From Planomonospora_B alba (GTDB lineage Bacteria; Actinomycetota; Actinomycetes; Streptosporangiales; Streptosporangiaceae), in assembly GCF_039534085.1 (NCBI RefSeq), contig NZ_BAAAUT010000036.1, positions 16,579 to 80,578 on the forward strand: DNA of 64,000 nt, read 5' to 3'. Position 1 is the stretch's first letter. The number at the start of each line of letters is the position of its first letter. The translations under genes were made by a program, and so were the position numbers. Positions 33,475-41,938 of this stretch are shown piece by piece. The notes beneath the pieces are model-generated. The model saw nothing but the letters and a program-made list of their open reading frames with translations, was not told where the DNA came from and searched no databases.

Positions 33475-34305
33475 TCAGGCGCCGATGGTGCGGATGACGC
33501 GGCGGGCCAGACCGGCCGGGACGGGCGGGATCGTGCGGGCCAGGCGGCGGGTGAGGTCCACCGCGGGGGCCACCACGGGCGGCCCGGTGATGAACAGGGC
33601 GGCGACGCGGGAGTTGAGCTCCAGCCGGTCGACGACGGCCTGCCGGGCGGCCGGGTCCGAGGCGCCGAGCAGGTCCAGCGTGTTGCGCCAGACCAGTTCG
33701 CGCCACTGGACGACCGTCGCCAGCGCCTGCGTGCGGGCCGGCCAGCCGGCCACCCCGGTGAAGACGGGGGCGACCGGGCAGCCGTAGCGCTCGGCCAGCA
33801 GGCTCATCACCCGGGGCGTCGCGGTCTTCAGGACGCGGTTGACCGCGTCGTAGTCGCGCTTGAAGGCGCGCAGGAGCGCGGCGTCGCGGGCGGGGGCGAG
33901 CTCCTCGACGACCTCGGCGGTGCCGAGGGCCAGGTCGAAGTTGACGTGGGCGCTGATGCCGAGTCCGGCGTGCTGGATGGCGGCCACGCCGGCCCGGCCG
34001 ACCTGGCCGTAGGCGGCGGACCAGGCGGTGCAGTCCTGCGGCAGGCCGGACAGCGACCAGGAGAGCGTCTGCAGGTAGCGGCGGGCGAAGCGGCCGGCCA
34101 GCCGGGAGATGAACGCGGGTTGCGTGAAGAGGCCGGCGGCCAGGCCGTCGACCACCCCCTCGGTGATCACCGCGTAGACGTCGGGGAAGATCGCCCGCGC
34201 GTCGCCTTCGGCGCGCAGCGCGTCCGACACCGCGCGCAGGGCGGTCAGGACCTCGCCGGGACGGTCCGGTGCCAGGTCGCCGACGAGTTCGGCCGAAGTG
34301 GTCAT
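33475..34305 (-). CDS. DUF5995 family protein
   Basis: The 276-residue helical protein has phrases that I associate with DUF5995: IFPDVYAVITEGVVDGLAAGLF, RRYLQTLSWSLSG and a central GISAHVNFDLALGTAEVVEE. The His/Asp-rich helix in the last phrase could bind a metal, but no activity is known. There is no signal peptide. The ATG ends at 34305; the ribosome site is weak. It is divergent from a methyltransferase gene over 140 bases. Confidence 0.75.
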   Translation of the reverse strand: MTTSAELVGDLAPDRPGEVLTALRAVSDALRAEGDARAIFPDVYAVITEGVVDGLAAGLFTQPAFISRLAGRFARRYLQTLSWSLSGLPQDCTAWSAAYGQVGRAGVAAIQHAGLGISAHVNFDLALGTAEVVEELAPARDAALLRAFKRDYDAVNRVLKTATPRVMSLLAERYGCPVAPVFTGVAGWPARTQALATVVQWRELVWRNTLDLLGASDPAARQAVVDRLELNSRVAALFITGPPVVAPAVDLTRRLARTIPPVPAGLARRVIRTIGA

Positions 34306-34445
34306 ATCGGGAGTGTTCCCCTGGAACGTTCCCGGCACCGCGTCATAGTGCACGGTTCCGGTGTGCCGAAATCCATGGTGGGGGTCCCGTGGCGCGGGCA
34401 CGCTTCCGGACGACCGTTCACGGAATGGACCGGAAGGATCTGATC

Positions 34446-35561
34446 ATGTCTCATCCCGACACCGTCTCAGCGGGCCCGCAGGCGGGCGGCGCGTGGCCGG
34501 ACCCCGCCTCCCTGGCCGTCGACTCGGAGCGGCTGGACCGCCTGCTGGAGAGGGCGGTCACCGACGCCGGGGCGACGACCTCGGCGGGCCTCGCCGTGCT
34601 GGGGCTGCGGCTCGGCCTCTACGAGGCGCTGAGCCGCGGGCCGCTGACGAGCGCCGAGCTGGCCGCGCGGACCGGCACGGCCGAGCGCTACGTGCGCGAG
34701 TGGGCCAGGGCCCAGGCGGCGGGCGGCTATCTCACCTACGATCCGGACGGCGACCGGTACGGCATGGCGCCGGAGCACGCGCTGGCGTTCAACCCGCAGG
34801 GGCCGGTGAACCTGGGGGCGATGTTCCGCTTCGCCGTGCGGGCGCTGACCGGGCTCGACCGGCTGGAGGCGGCCATGCGCAGCGGGGAGGGCATCGGCTG
34901 GCACGAGCAGGACGACGAGCTCGTCGCGACGGTCGCCGACTTCTTCCGGAGCGGGTACGCCGCGCACCTGCTGAGCGAGTGGATCCCCGCGCTCGACGGG
35001 GTGCACGAGCGGCTCACCGCGGGCGCCCGGGTGGCCGACGTCGGCTGCGGGTACGGGGTCACCACGATCCTGATGGCCCAGGCCTACCCGGCCTCCGAGT
35101 TCGAGGGCTTCGACTACCACGACGTCTCGATCGAGCGGGCCCGCAAGGCCGCCGAGGCCGCCGGGGTCTCCGAGCGGGCACGGTTCACGGTCTGCGGGGC
35201 GGCCGACGTCCCGGCGGGCGGCTACGACCTGGTCTGCACCTTCGACGCCCTGCACGACTACGGCGACCCGGTCGGCGCGGCCCGGCGCATGCGCGAGGCG
35301 CTGGGCGAGGGCGGGACCTGGCTGCTGGTGGAGCCGGCCGCCGGGGACCGGGTCCAGGACAACTTCCACCCGATGGGGCGCATGTTCTACGCCGCCTCGA
35401 CTTACCTGTGCGTGCCCAACGCCGTCTCCCAGGGCGGGGCGGCGATGGGCGCGCAGGCGGGTGAGCGGGCGGTGCGCCGGGTGCTGGAGGAGGCCGGCTT
35501 CACCGACGTGCGCCTGGTCGCCTCCACCCCGGTCAACCACGTCTACCAGGTGCGTTCCTGA
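34446..35561 (+). CDS. Class I SAM-dependent methyltransferase with winged-helix N-terminus
   Basis: The 371-residue protein has an N-terminal winged-helix dimerisation domain (about 30-120: LGLRLGLYEALSRGPLTSAEL and GTAERYVREWARAQAAGGYL) like O-methyltransferases. The SAM domain follows with VADVGCGYGVTTILMAQAYP near 200 and FDALHDYGDPVGAARRMREAL. The substrate is unknown; a small aromatic or natural product is likely for this architecture. The start ATG at 34446 follows GGAAGGATC. A stand-alone gene. Confidence 0.9.
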   Translation: MSHPDTVSAGPQAGGAWPDPASLAVDSERLDRLLERAVTDAGATTSAGLAVLGLRLGLYEALSRGPLTSAELAARTGTAERYVREWARAQAAGGYLTYDPDGDRYGMAPEHALAFNPQGPVNLGAMFRFAVRALTGLDRLEAAMRSGEGIGWHEQDDELVATVADFFRSGYAAHLLSEWIPALDGVHERLTAGARVADVGCGYGVTTILMAQAYPASEFEGFDYHDVSIERARKAAEAAGVSERARFTVCGAADVPAGGYDLVCTFDALHDYGDPVGAARRMREALGEGGTWLLVEPAAGDRVQDNFHPMGRMFYAASTYLCVPNAVSQGGAAMGAQAGERAVRRVLEEAGFTDVRLVASTPVNHVYQVRS

Positions 35562-35583
35562 CGACGCGCCCCGTCCCGTCCCG

Positions 35584-36252
35584 TCAGGAGACGGTCAGCC
35601 GACCGCTGCCCTCGACGGCGGACACGCCGCTGACGGTGCAGGAGGTGAGGCCGGTGGTGGGGGTGGCGCGCCCTTCGACGCGGCGCCCCTTCAGCGGGCC
35701 GGAGACCACCTTGCCGACCAGCAGGGCGTCGGCGGGGTTGGTCCCGGACAGCTCGCTGGACTCCGTGCGGAGCCTGGAGGTGCCCGCGGCGCGCCCCTGG
35801 GAGTCGTACCAGGTGATGGTGCCCCGGCTGCGCAGGCCGGTGACGCCGGTGCAGCTGGCCCGTCCCGTCCCCCGCACGGTCAGCCGGCCGCTCCTGAGGC
35901 GGGGCTGGGAGCCGTCGGGGGAGGTGCAGGAGCTCAGCCGGAGGGTGCCCTTGGCGGTGACGTCCGCGGGCAGCAGGCCGACCGCCGGGGTGAAGGTGAC
36001 CGGCCGCCCCTGCTCGGTGGCCACCGTACAGGCCAGCCTGACGGGCACGGCGGACGGCGCGGCGGGCACGGTCGGCGGCACCGCGGAGGGCACGGCGGAC
36101 GGCGCGGCGGGCCGGGCCGCCGCCGCTGGGGTGACGGGGGCCGCCGCGGCGAGCACGGCGGCGAGCACCGCGAGCGGGCCGAGCACCGCCGGGCGTGACA
36201 CGCGGCGTCGGGCGGGACGGGTACGGCCGGAGATCCGGGATGGGACGGTCAT
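35584..36252 (-). CDS. Secreted hypothetical protein with cysteine pairs
   Basis: The 222-residue protein has a twin-Arg-containing but long signal (RRRVSRPAVLGPLAVLAAVLA) ending near TPAAAARPA, an Ala/Pro/Val linker (about 48-70, PSAVPSAVPPTVPAAPSAVP) and a beta-rich body with Cys in RLACTVAT, LRLSSCTS, RASCTGV and GLTSCTVSG. Four cysteines suggest two disulfides. Repeated phrases such as GRLTVRGTGRASCTGVTGL and VEGRATPTTGLTSCTVSGV suggest an internal duplication. No family is recognised. It is divergent from the MMPL gene with 211 bases between. Confidence 0.75.
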   Translation of the reverse strand: MTVPSRISGRTRPARRRVSRPAVLGPLAVLAAVLAAAAPVTPAAAARPAAPSAVPSAVPPTVPAAPSAVPVRLACTVATEQGRPVTFTPAVGLLPADVTAKGTLRLSSCTSPDGSQPRLRSGRLTVRGTGRASCTGVTGLRSRGTITWYDSQGRAAGTSRLRTESSELSGTNPADALLVGKVVSGPLKGRRVEGRATPTTGLTSCTVSGVSAVEGSGRLTVS

Positions 36253-36463
36253 GGGTTCCCCCTGGCGACTTCTGTGACACAGAGTGGTTTTACAGTGACC
36301 ATCTGTAGCATGCGGTGGTGGTCCCCGGAGGCGATCCGCGGGTTCGCGCGGATCGACGGCGGCTGTCCCGGCCGGACCGGACGGCGTCCGCGCGGCGGCG
36401 CGGACCGGCTCCTTCGTCAGCGCTCCGGGCCGGACGGCCGGGGCCCCACGCTGGAGACGATCG

Positions 36464-38836
36464 ATGACGCTGCCGGCCGAACGCCTCGGCACCGGGTCCG
36501 GCGCTCCTCCCCGCCCGCCGGAGCGGGCCGCCGGCCCCGCGGGGCGGGTGGGGGCGTGGGCGGCGCGGCACCACCGGACGGTGATCGGGGCGTGGCTGCT
36601 GGCCGTGGCGGTCTCACTGGCGCTGCTGCCGGGGCTGGCCCGGACGCTGGGCGCCCCGTCCCTCCAGGTGGCGGGCTCCCCCTCGGCCCGGGCCGCCGAG
36701 CTGCTGGAGCGGGGGTTCCCGGACGCCGGCGCCGAGCAGGTGGTCGCGGCCTTCACCTCGATCCCCCCGGCCGCCTCGGCCGCTCCGACCGGCCTGCGGG
36801 CCGACGACCCGGCCTACCTGCGTGCGGTGGGCGCGGCGCTGCGGGCGCTGGCCGGCCGGCCGGGGGTCGGCGCGGTCCACGTCCTGCCGCCGGTGGCCGG
36901 GCAGGACCGGCGCAACCTGTACGCGCTGGTCGGCCTGACCGGGGACGCGACCGCGCGGCAGCGGCGGCTGGCCGACCAGCGCGCCGTCCTGCGCCGGGCC
37001 GTGGAGCAGGCCTCCGGCGGCGCGGTCGGCGTGTCCCTGGTCGGGATGACACCGCTGTTCACCGAGGTCAAGGACGTCGATCTGGCCGATCTGCGGAGCG
37101 CCGAGGCGATGGCCGTCCCGTTGGCGCTGCTGGTGCTCACCGTCGGGCTCGGCTCGCTGGGGGCGGCGCTGGTCCCGCTGGCCGCGGCCGGGGCCGCCGT
37201 CGCGGTCACCGCCGGGGTGCTGGCCGCGGCGGGCGCGGGCTCCGGTCCGGAGTCCGGCCCGGACACGCTGGGGCTGACGGTCGCCTGCTCGGTCGCGCTG
37301 GGGCTGGGGCTGGACTACACGCTGCTGGTCACGGCGCGTTACCGGCAGGCGCGGGGCCGGGGCCTCGACCGGTCCGCGGCGGCCGGGGCGGCGTCGGCCA
37401 CCGCGGGGGCCACGGTGTGCTGGTGCGCGGTGGCGGTCGCGCTCGCCGCGTGCGCGCTGCTGGCCGTACGGGTCGACCTGGTCCGGTCGCTGGCGGGACC
37501 CGCCGCGGTGGCGGCGGTGGCGGCGCCGGCCGCGGCGCTGACGCTGCTGCCGGCCCTGCTGTCCGGGTGCGACCGCTTCCTGGCGTTCGGCGCGCTGCCC
37601 CGGCGCCGGGCGCGCGGCGGCGAGGACGGCTGGGCGCGCTGGGCGCGGCACCTGATGCGCCACCCGTGGCCCTACCTGGCGGGCGCCACCGCGCTGCTGC
37701 TGCTGGCCGCGGCCCCGCTGCCGGGCCTGCGGCTGGGCATGGAGATCGACCGGTCGTCCGTGGCGGGCACGGACGCGGGCCGCGGCCTGGCCCGGATGGA
37801 GGCCGACGGGGTGGCCGGGTTGAGCGCGGTGCTGCTCCCCCACCCTCCGGGCGCTCCCCCGGTGGACACCGCCGCGCTGGTGGCCGCGCTGCGCGGGGAC
37901 CCGCGGGTGGCGCTGGCCGTGCCCGCCGACAACGGCCGCGACCTGACCGTCGTCATGGTGCTGAGCGACCAGGCCCCCGACCGGGCGGGCGCGGCGGCGC
38001 TGAACGCGCGCATCACGGCGGAGCTGGCCCCGCGGACGCTGCCCGCCGGGCAGCCGGTGCTGGTCGGCGGGCCCGCCGCGCTGATGGCCGACCTGGGTGA
38101 GGCGAGCACGGACCGGCTCTGGGGGGTGGCCGCCCTGGTGCTGTCCGGCTCGCTGCTGTTCCTGATGGCGGCCTTCCGCAGCGTGCTGCTCCCGCTGAAG
38201 GCGGTGCTGCTGAACCTGCTGGCGGTCGCGGCGGCCTCCGGGCTGACCGTCTGGGTGTTCCAGGGGCCGTCCGGGACGGGCACGGTCTCGGCGATGCTGC
38301 CGGTGGCCCTGCTCACGCTGGTGTTCGGGCTCTCGATGGACTACGAGGTGTTCGTGGTGCGCCGCATCGCCGAGTACCGCCGCGCGGGCGCCGGCGACAC
38401 CGAGGCGGTCGCCCTGGGGCTGCGGCACAGCGCCCGGACGGTCACCCTGGCCGCCGCGGTCATGGTCGTCACCTTCGCCGGGCTGATGGCGGGCCACCGG
38501 CTGGAGGTGCGGCAGCTCGGCTTCGCCGTCGCGGCGGCGATCGCCATCGACGCCGCGCTCGTCCGCCTGGTCATGGTTCCGGCGTTGATGCGGCTGCTGG
38601 GGCGGGGCTGCTGGTGGCTGCCCACCCCGATGGCGCGGCTCCTGCCGCCCGCGGCGCCGGTGCCCGGATCGGGACCGGGGTCGGCGCCGGTGTCGGCGCC
38701 GGGACCGGGGTCGGGAGCGGAACAGCGGCCGGAGCCGGAACCGTGGCCGGGCCCGGCCCCGGTCCCGGTGCGGTCCCGCGGTGCCGGAAACCGTCGGGGT
38801 GATCTCCTAGGGTGGCGGCATGGCGAGAGCGAATGA
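36464..38836 (+). CDS. MMPL/RND-family membrane transporter
   Basis: The 790-residue protein has the RND plan: first helix (WLLAVAVSLALLPGLA), a periplasmic-side loop, a helix bundle (about 190-350), a second loop and a final bundle (about 555-720) with SMDYEVFVVRRIAEYR. MMPL proteins export lipids or drugs using the proton gradient. The C-terminus is a Pro/Gly/Ser-rich, probably disordered tail (about 735-785). The stop overlaps the start of polX by 17 bases. It is probably the first gene of a two-gene unit, which is an unusual partner for a DNA repair enzyme. Confidence 0.9.
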   Translation: MTLPAERLGTGSGAPPRPPERAAGPAGRVGAWAARHHRTVIGAWLLAVAVSLALLPGLARTLGAPSLQVAGSPSARAAELLERGFPDAGAEQVVAAFTSIPPAASAAPTGLRADDPAYLRAVGAALRALAGRPGVGAVHVLPPVAGQDRRNLYALVGLTGDATARQRRLADQRAVLRRAVEQASGGAVGVSLVGMTPLFTEVKDVDLADLRSAEAMAVPLALLVLTVGLGSLGAALVPLAAAGAAVAVTAGVLAAAGAGSGPESGPDTLGLTVACSVALGLGLDYTLLVTARYRQARGRGLDRSAAAGAASATAGATVCWCAVAVALAACALLAVRVDLVRSLAGPAAVAAVAAPAAALTLLPALLSGCDRFLAFGALPRRRARGGEDGWARWARHLMRHPWPYLAGATALLLLAAAPLPGLRLGMEIDRSSVAGTDAGRGLARMEADGVAGLSAVLLPHPPGAPPVDTAALVAALRGDPRVALAVPADNGRDLTVVMVLSDQAPDRAGAAALNARITAELAPRTLPAGQPVLVGGPAALMADLGEASTDRLWGVAALVLSGSLLFLMAAFRSVLLPLKAVLLNLLAVAAASGLTVWVFQGPSGTGTVSAMLPVALLTLVFGLSMDYEVFVVRRIAEYRRAGAGDTEAVALGLRHSARTVTLAAAVMVVTFAGLMAGHRLEVRQLGFAVAAAIAIDAALVRLVMVPALMRLLGRGCWWLPTPMARLLPPAAPVPGSGPGSAPVSAPGPGSGAEQRPEPEPWPGPAPVPVRSRGAGNRRGDLLGWRHGESE

Positions 38837-40508
38837 CGATGTGGCCGCCGCCCTGGAGGAGTACGCCGAGCTGTTCGCGATGACGGGCGGCGACGCGTTC
38901 CGGGTCCGCAGCTACCAGAAGGCGGCCAAGGCGATCGCGGGCTTCCCGGAGGACATCGCGTCCGTGGCCGTGCGGAGCGTGCCGGGGGTGGGCGAGGCGA
39001 TCGCCAAGAAGGTCGAGGAGTACCTCCAGCGGGGCGGATTCCGGCAGCTCGACGAGTTGCGGGCCCGGGTCCCCGAGGGGGTGCGCCGGCTGACCCGGGT
39101 GCCCTCGCTCGGGCCGAAGAAGGCGGTCTTCCTCTACCAGGAGCTGGGCGTCGACTCCCCGGAGGCGCTGGTCGAGGCGATCCGGGCCGGGCGGCTCAAG
39201 GGCGTCAAGGGCTTCGGCCCCAAGACGGAGGAGAACCTCCTGCGCGGCGTCGAGCAGCTGGCGCGGACCAGCGTCCGGGTGCACCTGGGGGTGGCCGCGG
39301 ATCTGGCCGAGCGGATCGTCGCCTCGCTGGAGGGCGGGGCCGAGCGCATCGCCTACGCCGGTTCGGTGCGCCGGATGCGCGACACGGCCGGTGACGTCGA
39401 CGTGCTGGCGGTGGCGCCGGAGTCGCTGATGGACGTCTTCAAGGCCCAGCCGTACGTCGCGGAGGTCATCGCCTCGGGCGGGAAGAAGACCTCGGTCCGC
39501 ACCCACCAGGGCGTGCAGGTGGACCTGCGGCTGATCCCGGCGGAGTCGTGGGGCGCGGGCCTGCTGTACTTCACCGGGTCGCAGGCGCACAACGTGCGGC
39601 TGCGCGAGATCGCGGTGAAGAAGGGCTGGAAGCTCTCCGAGTACGGCCTGTTCGACGGCGAGCGGCTGGTCGCGGCGGCCGAGGAGGAGGACGTCTACCG
39701 CGCGCTCGGCATGGAGTGGGTCCCCCCGGCGCTGCGCGAGGACGGCGGGGAGATCGAGGCCGCGGCGCGGGGCGGGCTGCCGGAGCTGGTCACCCTGGAC
39801 GACCTGAAGGGCGACCTGCACACCCACACCGACCTGACCGACGGAATCGCCCCGCTGGAGGAGATGGTCGCCGCCGCCCGCGCACGCGGCCACTCCTACT
39901 ACGCGATCACCGACCACGCCCCCGACCTGGCCATGCACCGGATGACCCTGGACAAGGCGCTGGAGCAGCGCGAGCGGATCCGGGAGCTGCAGGGTAGATA
40001 TCCGGACATGCGGGTGTTGCACGGCACCGAGCTCAACATCGGCCCGGACGGCTCGGTCGACTGGCCGGCCGAGGTCCTGGCGGGCTTCGACGTGTGCGTG
40101 GCGAGCGTGCACTCCCATTTCACCCAGTCGCGCGAGGAGATGACGCGGCGGCTGGTGGCGGCGTGCGAGAACCCGCACGTGCACGTCATCGGGCATCCCA
40201 CGACCCGGTTGATCGGCAGGCGCGAGCCGGTGGACGCCGACTGGGACGAGGTCTTCCGCGCCGCCGCCCGCACCGGCACGGCGATGGAGATCGACTCCTT
40301 CCCGGACCGCTCGGACCTCCCCGACCACCTGGTACGGCTGGCCCGCCACCACGGGGTGGTCTTCTCGATCGACAGCGACGCGCACGCGGTGCCGCACCTG
40401 GCCAACCAGCGGTTCGGCGTCGGGATCGCCCAGCGGGCCTGGCTGACCGCCGAAGACGTGATCAACACCTGGCCGCTGGAGCGGTTGCTGGCCTTCCTGG
40501 GCCGCTGA
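38820..40508 (+). CDS. polX: DNA polymerase/3'-5' exonuclease PolX
   Basis: PolX fills gaps in DNA repair. The 562-residue product has an N-terminal helix-hairpin-helix region (about 1-130, VRSVPGVGEAIAKKVEEYL and VKGFGPKTEENLLRGVEQL), a family X nucleotidyltransferase core with AGSVRRMRDTAGDVDVL (G-S-x-R-R and D-x-D) and a C-terminal PHP phosphoesterase domain (about 325-562, KGDLHTHTDLTDG, HSHFTQSREEM and FSIDSDAH). All metal ligands of both domains appear present. It begins inside the end of the MMPL gene. Confidence 0.95.
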   Translation: MARANDDVAAALEEYAELFAMTGGDAFRVRSYQKAAKAIAGFPEDIASVAVRSVPGVGEAIAKKVEEYLQRGGFRQLDELRARVPEGVRRLTRVPSLGPKKAVFLYQELGVDSPEALVEAIRAGRLKGVKGFGPKTEENLLRGVEQLARTSVRVHLGVAADLAERIVASLEGGAERIAYAGSVRRMRDTAGDVDVLAVAPESLMDVFKAQPYVAEVIASGGKKTSVRTHQGVQVDLRLIPAESWGAGLLYFTGSQAHNVRLREIAVKKGWKLSEYGLFDGERLVAAAEEEDVYRALGMEWVPPALREDGGEIEAAARGGLPELVTLDDLKGDLHTHTDLTDGIAPLEEMVAAARARGHSYYAITDHAPDLAMHRMTLDKALEQRERIRELQGRYPDMRVLHGTELNIGPDGSVDWPAEVLAGFDVCVASVHSHFTQSREEMTRRLVAACENPHVHVIGHPTTRLIGRREPVDADWDEVFRAAARTGTAMEIDSFPDRSDLPDHLVRLARHHGVVFSIDSDAHAVPHLANQRFGVGIAQRAWLTAEDVINTWPLERLLAFLGR

Positions 40509-40577
40509 GGAGCCGTCACCCCCCGCCATATTGCATGCTTTCCTAGTAGGGAATAGAAGTAATGGGAGGGGGTGGCC

Positions 40578-41684
40578 ATGCCGCACGAGGACCCGGCCGC
40601 GCCGGCCATCGTCAAACCGCTGCCGCCGGAGCTGTTCGCGGTGCACGGCTCCTGCGCCGAGATGCGCTGGGAGGCCATGCGCGACGCCGGTTACCACGTG
40701 CCCGCCGACCGCTTCTTCGTGCGCAACCACACCCGCACCCCGGTCGTCGACGCGGCCGTCTGGCGGCTGGAGCTGCACGGCTCGGGCCTGCGCAACCCGA
40801 GGAGCTTCGGCTACGAGGAGCTGCTGGCGCTGCCCGCCGTGACCCGTGACGTGCTGATCGAGTGCGCGGGCAACGGCCGGCGGTTCTTCGCCGACCAGCA
40901 GCACCAGGAGGTCTCCGGCACGCCGTGGCGGCTCGGCGCGGCCGGCGTGGCCCGCTGGCGCGGGGTGCCGCTGTCCACGGTGCTGGACCTGGCCGGGATC
41001 ACCCCGGACGCCGTCGACGTGATGCCCCGCGGCCTCGACCCCGCCTACGTGGCCGGCGGGGTCGACCACGGCCGGGTGCGGCGCCCGCTCCCGGCCGCCA
41101 AGGCGCTCGACGACGTCATCCTGGCCTACGAGATGAACGGCGAGCCGCTCCCGCCCGACCACGGCCACCCGGTCCGGCTGGTCGTGCCGTCCTGGATCGG
41201 GCTGGCCTCGGTCAAGTGGGTGGGCGACATCGAGGTCTCCACCCGCCCGCTCTCCTCTCCGTGGACCACGGAGTTCTACCGGATGTCCGGCGGGCCGTAC
41301 CCCCCGCAGGGCGGCCCCCCGCTGACCGTCACGGGGGTCAAGAGCGCCTTCGAGCTGCCCTGGGAGGCCGTCCTGGCCGCCGGGCGCCAGCACGTCCTGC
41401 ACGGCCGGTCCTGGTCCGGCCGCGGCCGGATCACCTCGGTCGAGGTGAGCACCGACGCCGGCGGCACCTGGCGCCCGGCCTGCCTGCACGGCGGCCCGCA
41501 CGTCGCCTGCGCCTGGACCCGCTGGCACGTCACCTGGAGCCCCCGCCGGACCGGCCCGCACCTCCTGCTCGCCCGGGCCCGCGACGCCACCGGCGCGACC
41601 CAGCCGCTGGAAAGCCCTTACAACGAATTGGGTTATCTCTTTGACGCGGTTGTGCGCCATCCGGTAAGGGTCATAAACGTCTAG
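40578..41684 (+). CDS. Molybdopterin-dependent oxidoreductase, sulfite oxidase family
   Basis: The 368-residue protein has the sulfite oxidase fold: molybdenum-ligating Cys in DVLIECAGNGRRFF, the cofactor phrase GTPWRLGAAGVARWRGVPL, the AYEMNGEPLPPDHGHPVRLVV segment and a C-terminal dimerisation domain (about 255-368). No signal peptide or haem domain is visible, so it would act in the cytoplasm or with a separate redox partner. The ATG at 40578 fits GGGAGGGGG spacing; a GTG lies 6 bases upstream. The last 25 codons become A/T-rich. Confidence 0.92.
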   Translation: MPHEDPAAPAIVKPLPPELFAVHGSCAEMRWEAMRDAGYHVPADRFFVRNHTRTPVVDAAVWRLELHGSGLRNPRSFGYEELLALPAVTRDVLIECAGNGRRFFADQQHQEVSGTPWRLGAAGVARWRGVPLSTVLDLAGITPDAVDVMPRGLDPAYVAGGVDHGRVRRPLPAAKALDDVILAYEMNGEPLPPDHGHPVRLVVPSWIGLASVKWVGDIEVSTRPLSSPWTTEFYRMSGGPYPPQGGPPLTVTGVKSAFELPWEAVLAAGRQHVLHGRSWSGRGRITSVEVSTDAGGTWRPACLHGGPHVACAWTRWHVTWSPRRTGPHLLLARARDATGATQPLESPYNELGYLFDAVVRHPVRVINV

Positions 41685-41799
41685 CGAAACCGCCAGCAGT
41701 ACGGAAACATCACCTCAACGGGGCCGCGGGCCCGCTTCCCCGCATGACCAGCACATGCTCTGATCAGGCAGGACACGTTACCGAAATCAACGTTCGCGA

Positions 41800-41830
41800 T
41801 TGCTGATTTCATCTGAAAGACTCCTACAGT
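41800..41830 (+). promoter_or_regulatory. Possible promoter of the WS/DGAT gene
   Basis: TTGCTG (41800-41805) and TACAGT (41825-41830) have a 19-base spacer in the A/T-rich gap of 254 bases before the gene. Confidence 0.35.
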
Positions 41831-41938
41831 CGCTCCACGGAAACGCAGACGAAACGAACCGGGGTGATGATGGCAGAGTCCGTTCCAGAGTCCGTTCCGA
41901 GTGGCCGTTCCCATTCTTTTCGCCGAGAGGCTCAGCCG

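Noticed and set aside
38650..38790. Reading the Gly/Pro/Ser-rich repeats at the end of the first MMPL gene as a separate repeat locus
   Set aside because: The repeats are short, imperfect and in frame with the MMPL protein, so they are simply its low-complexity tail.
40509..40577. Molybdenum-cofactor riboswitch before the sulfite-oxidase-fold gene
   Set aside because: The gap is too short (69 bases) for the known element and shows no suitable stems.
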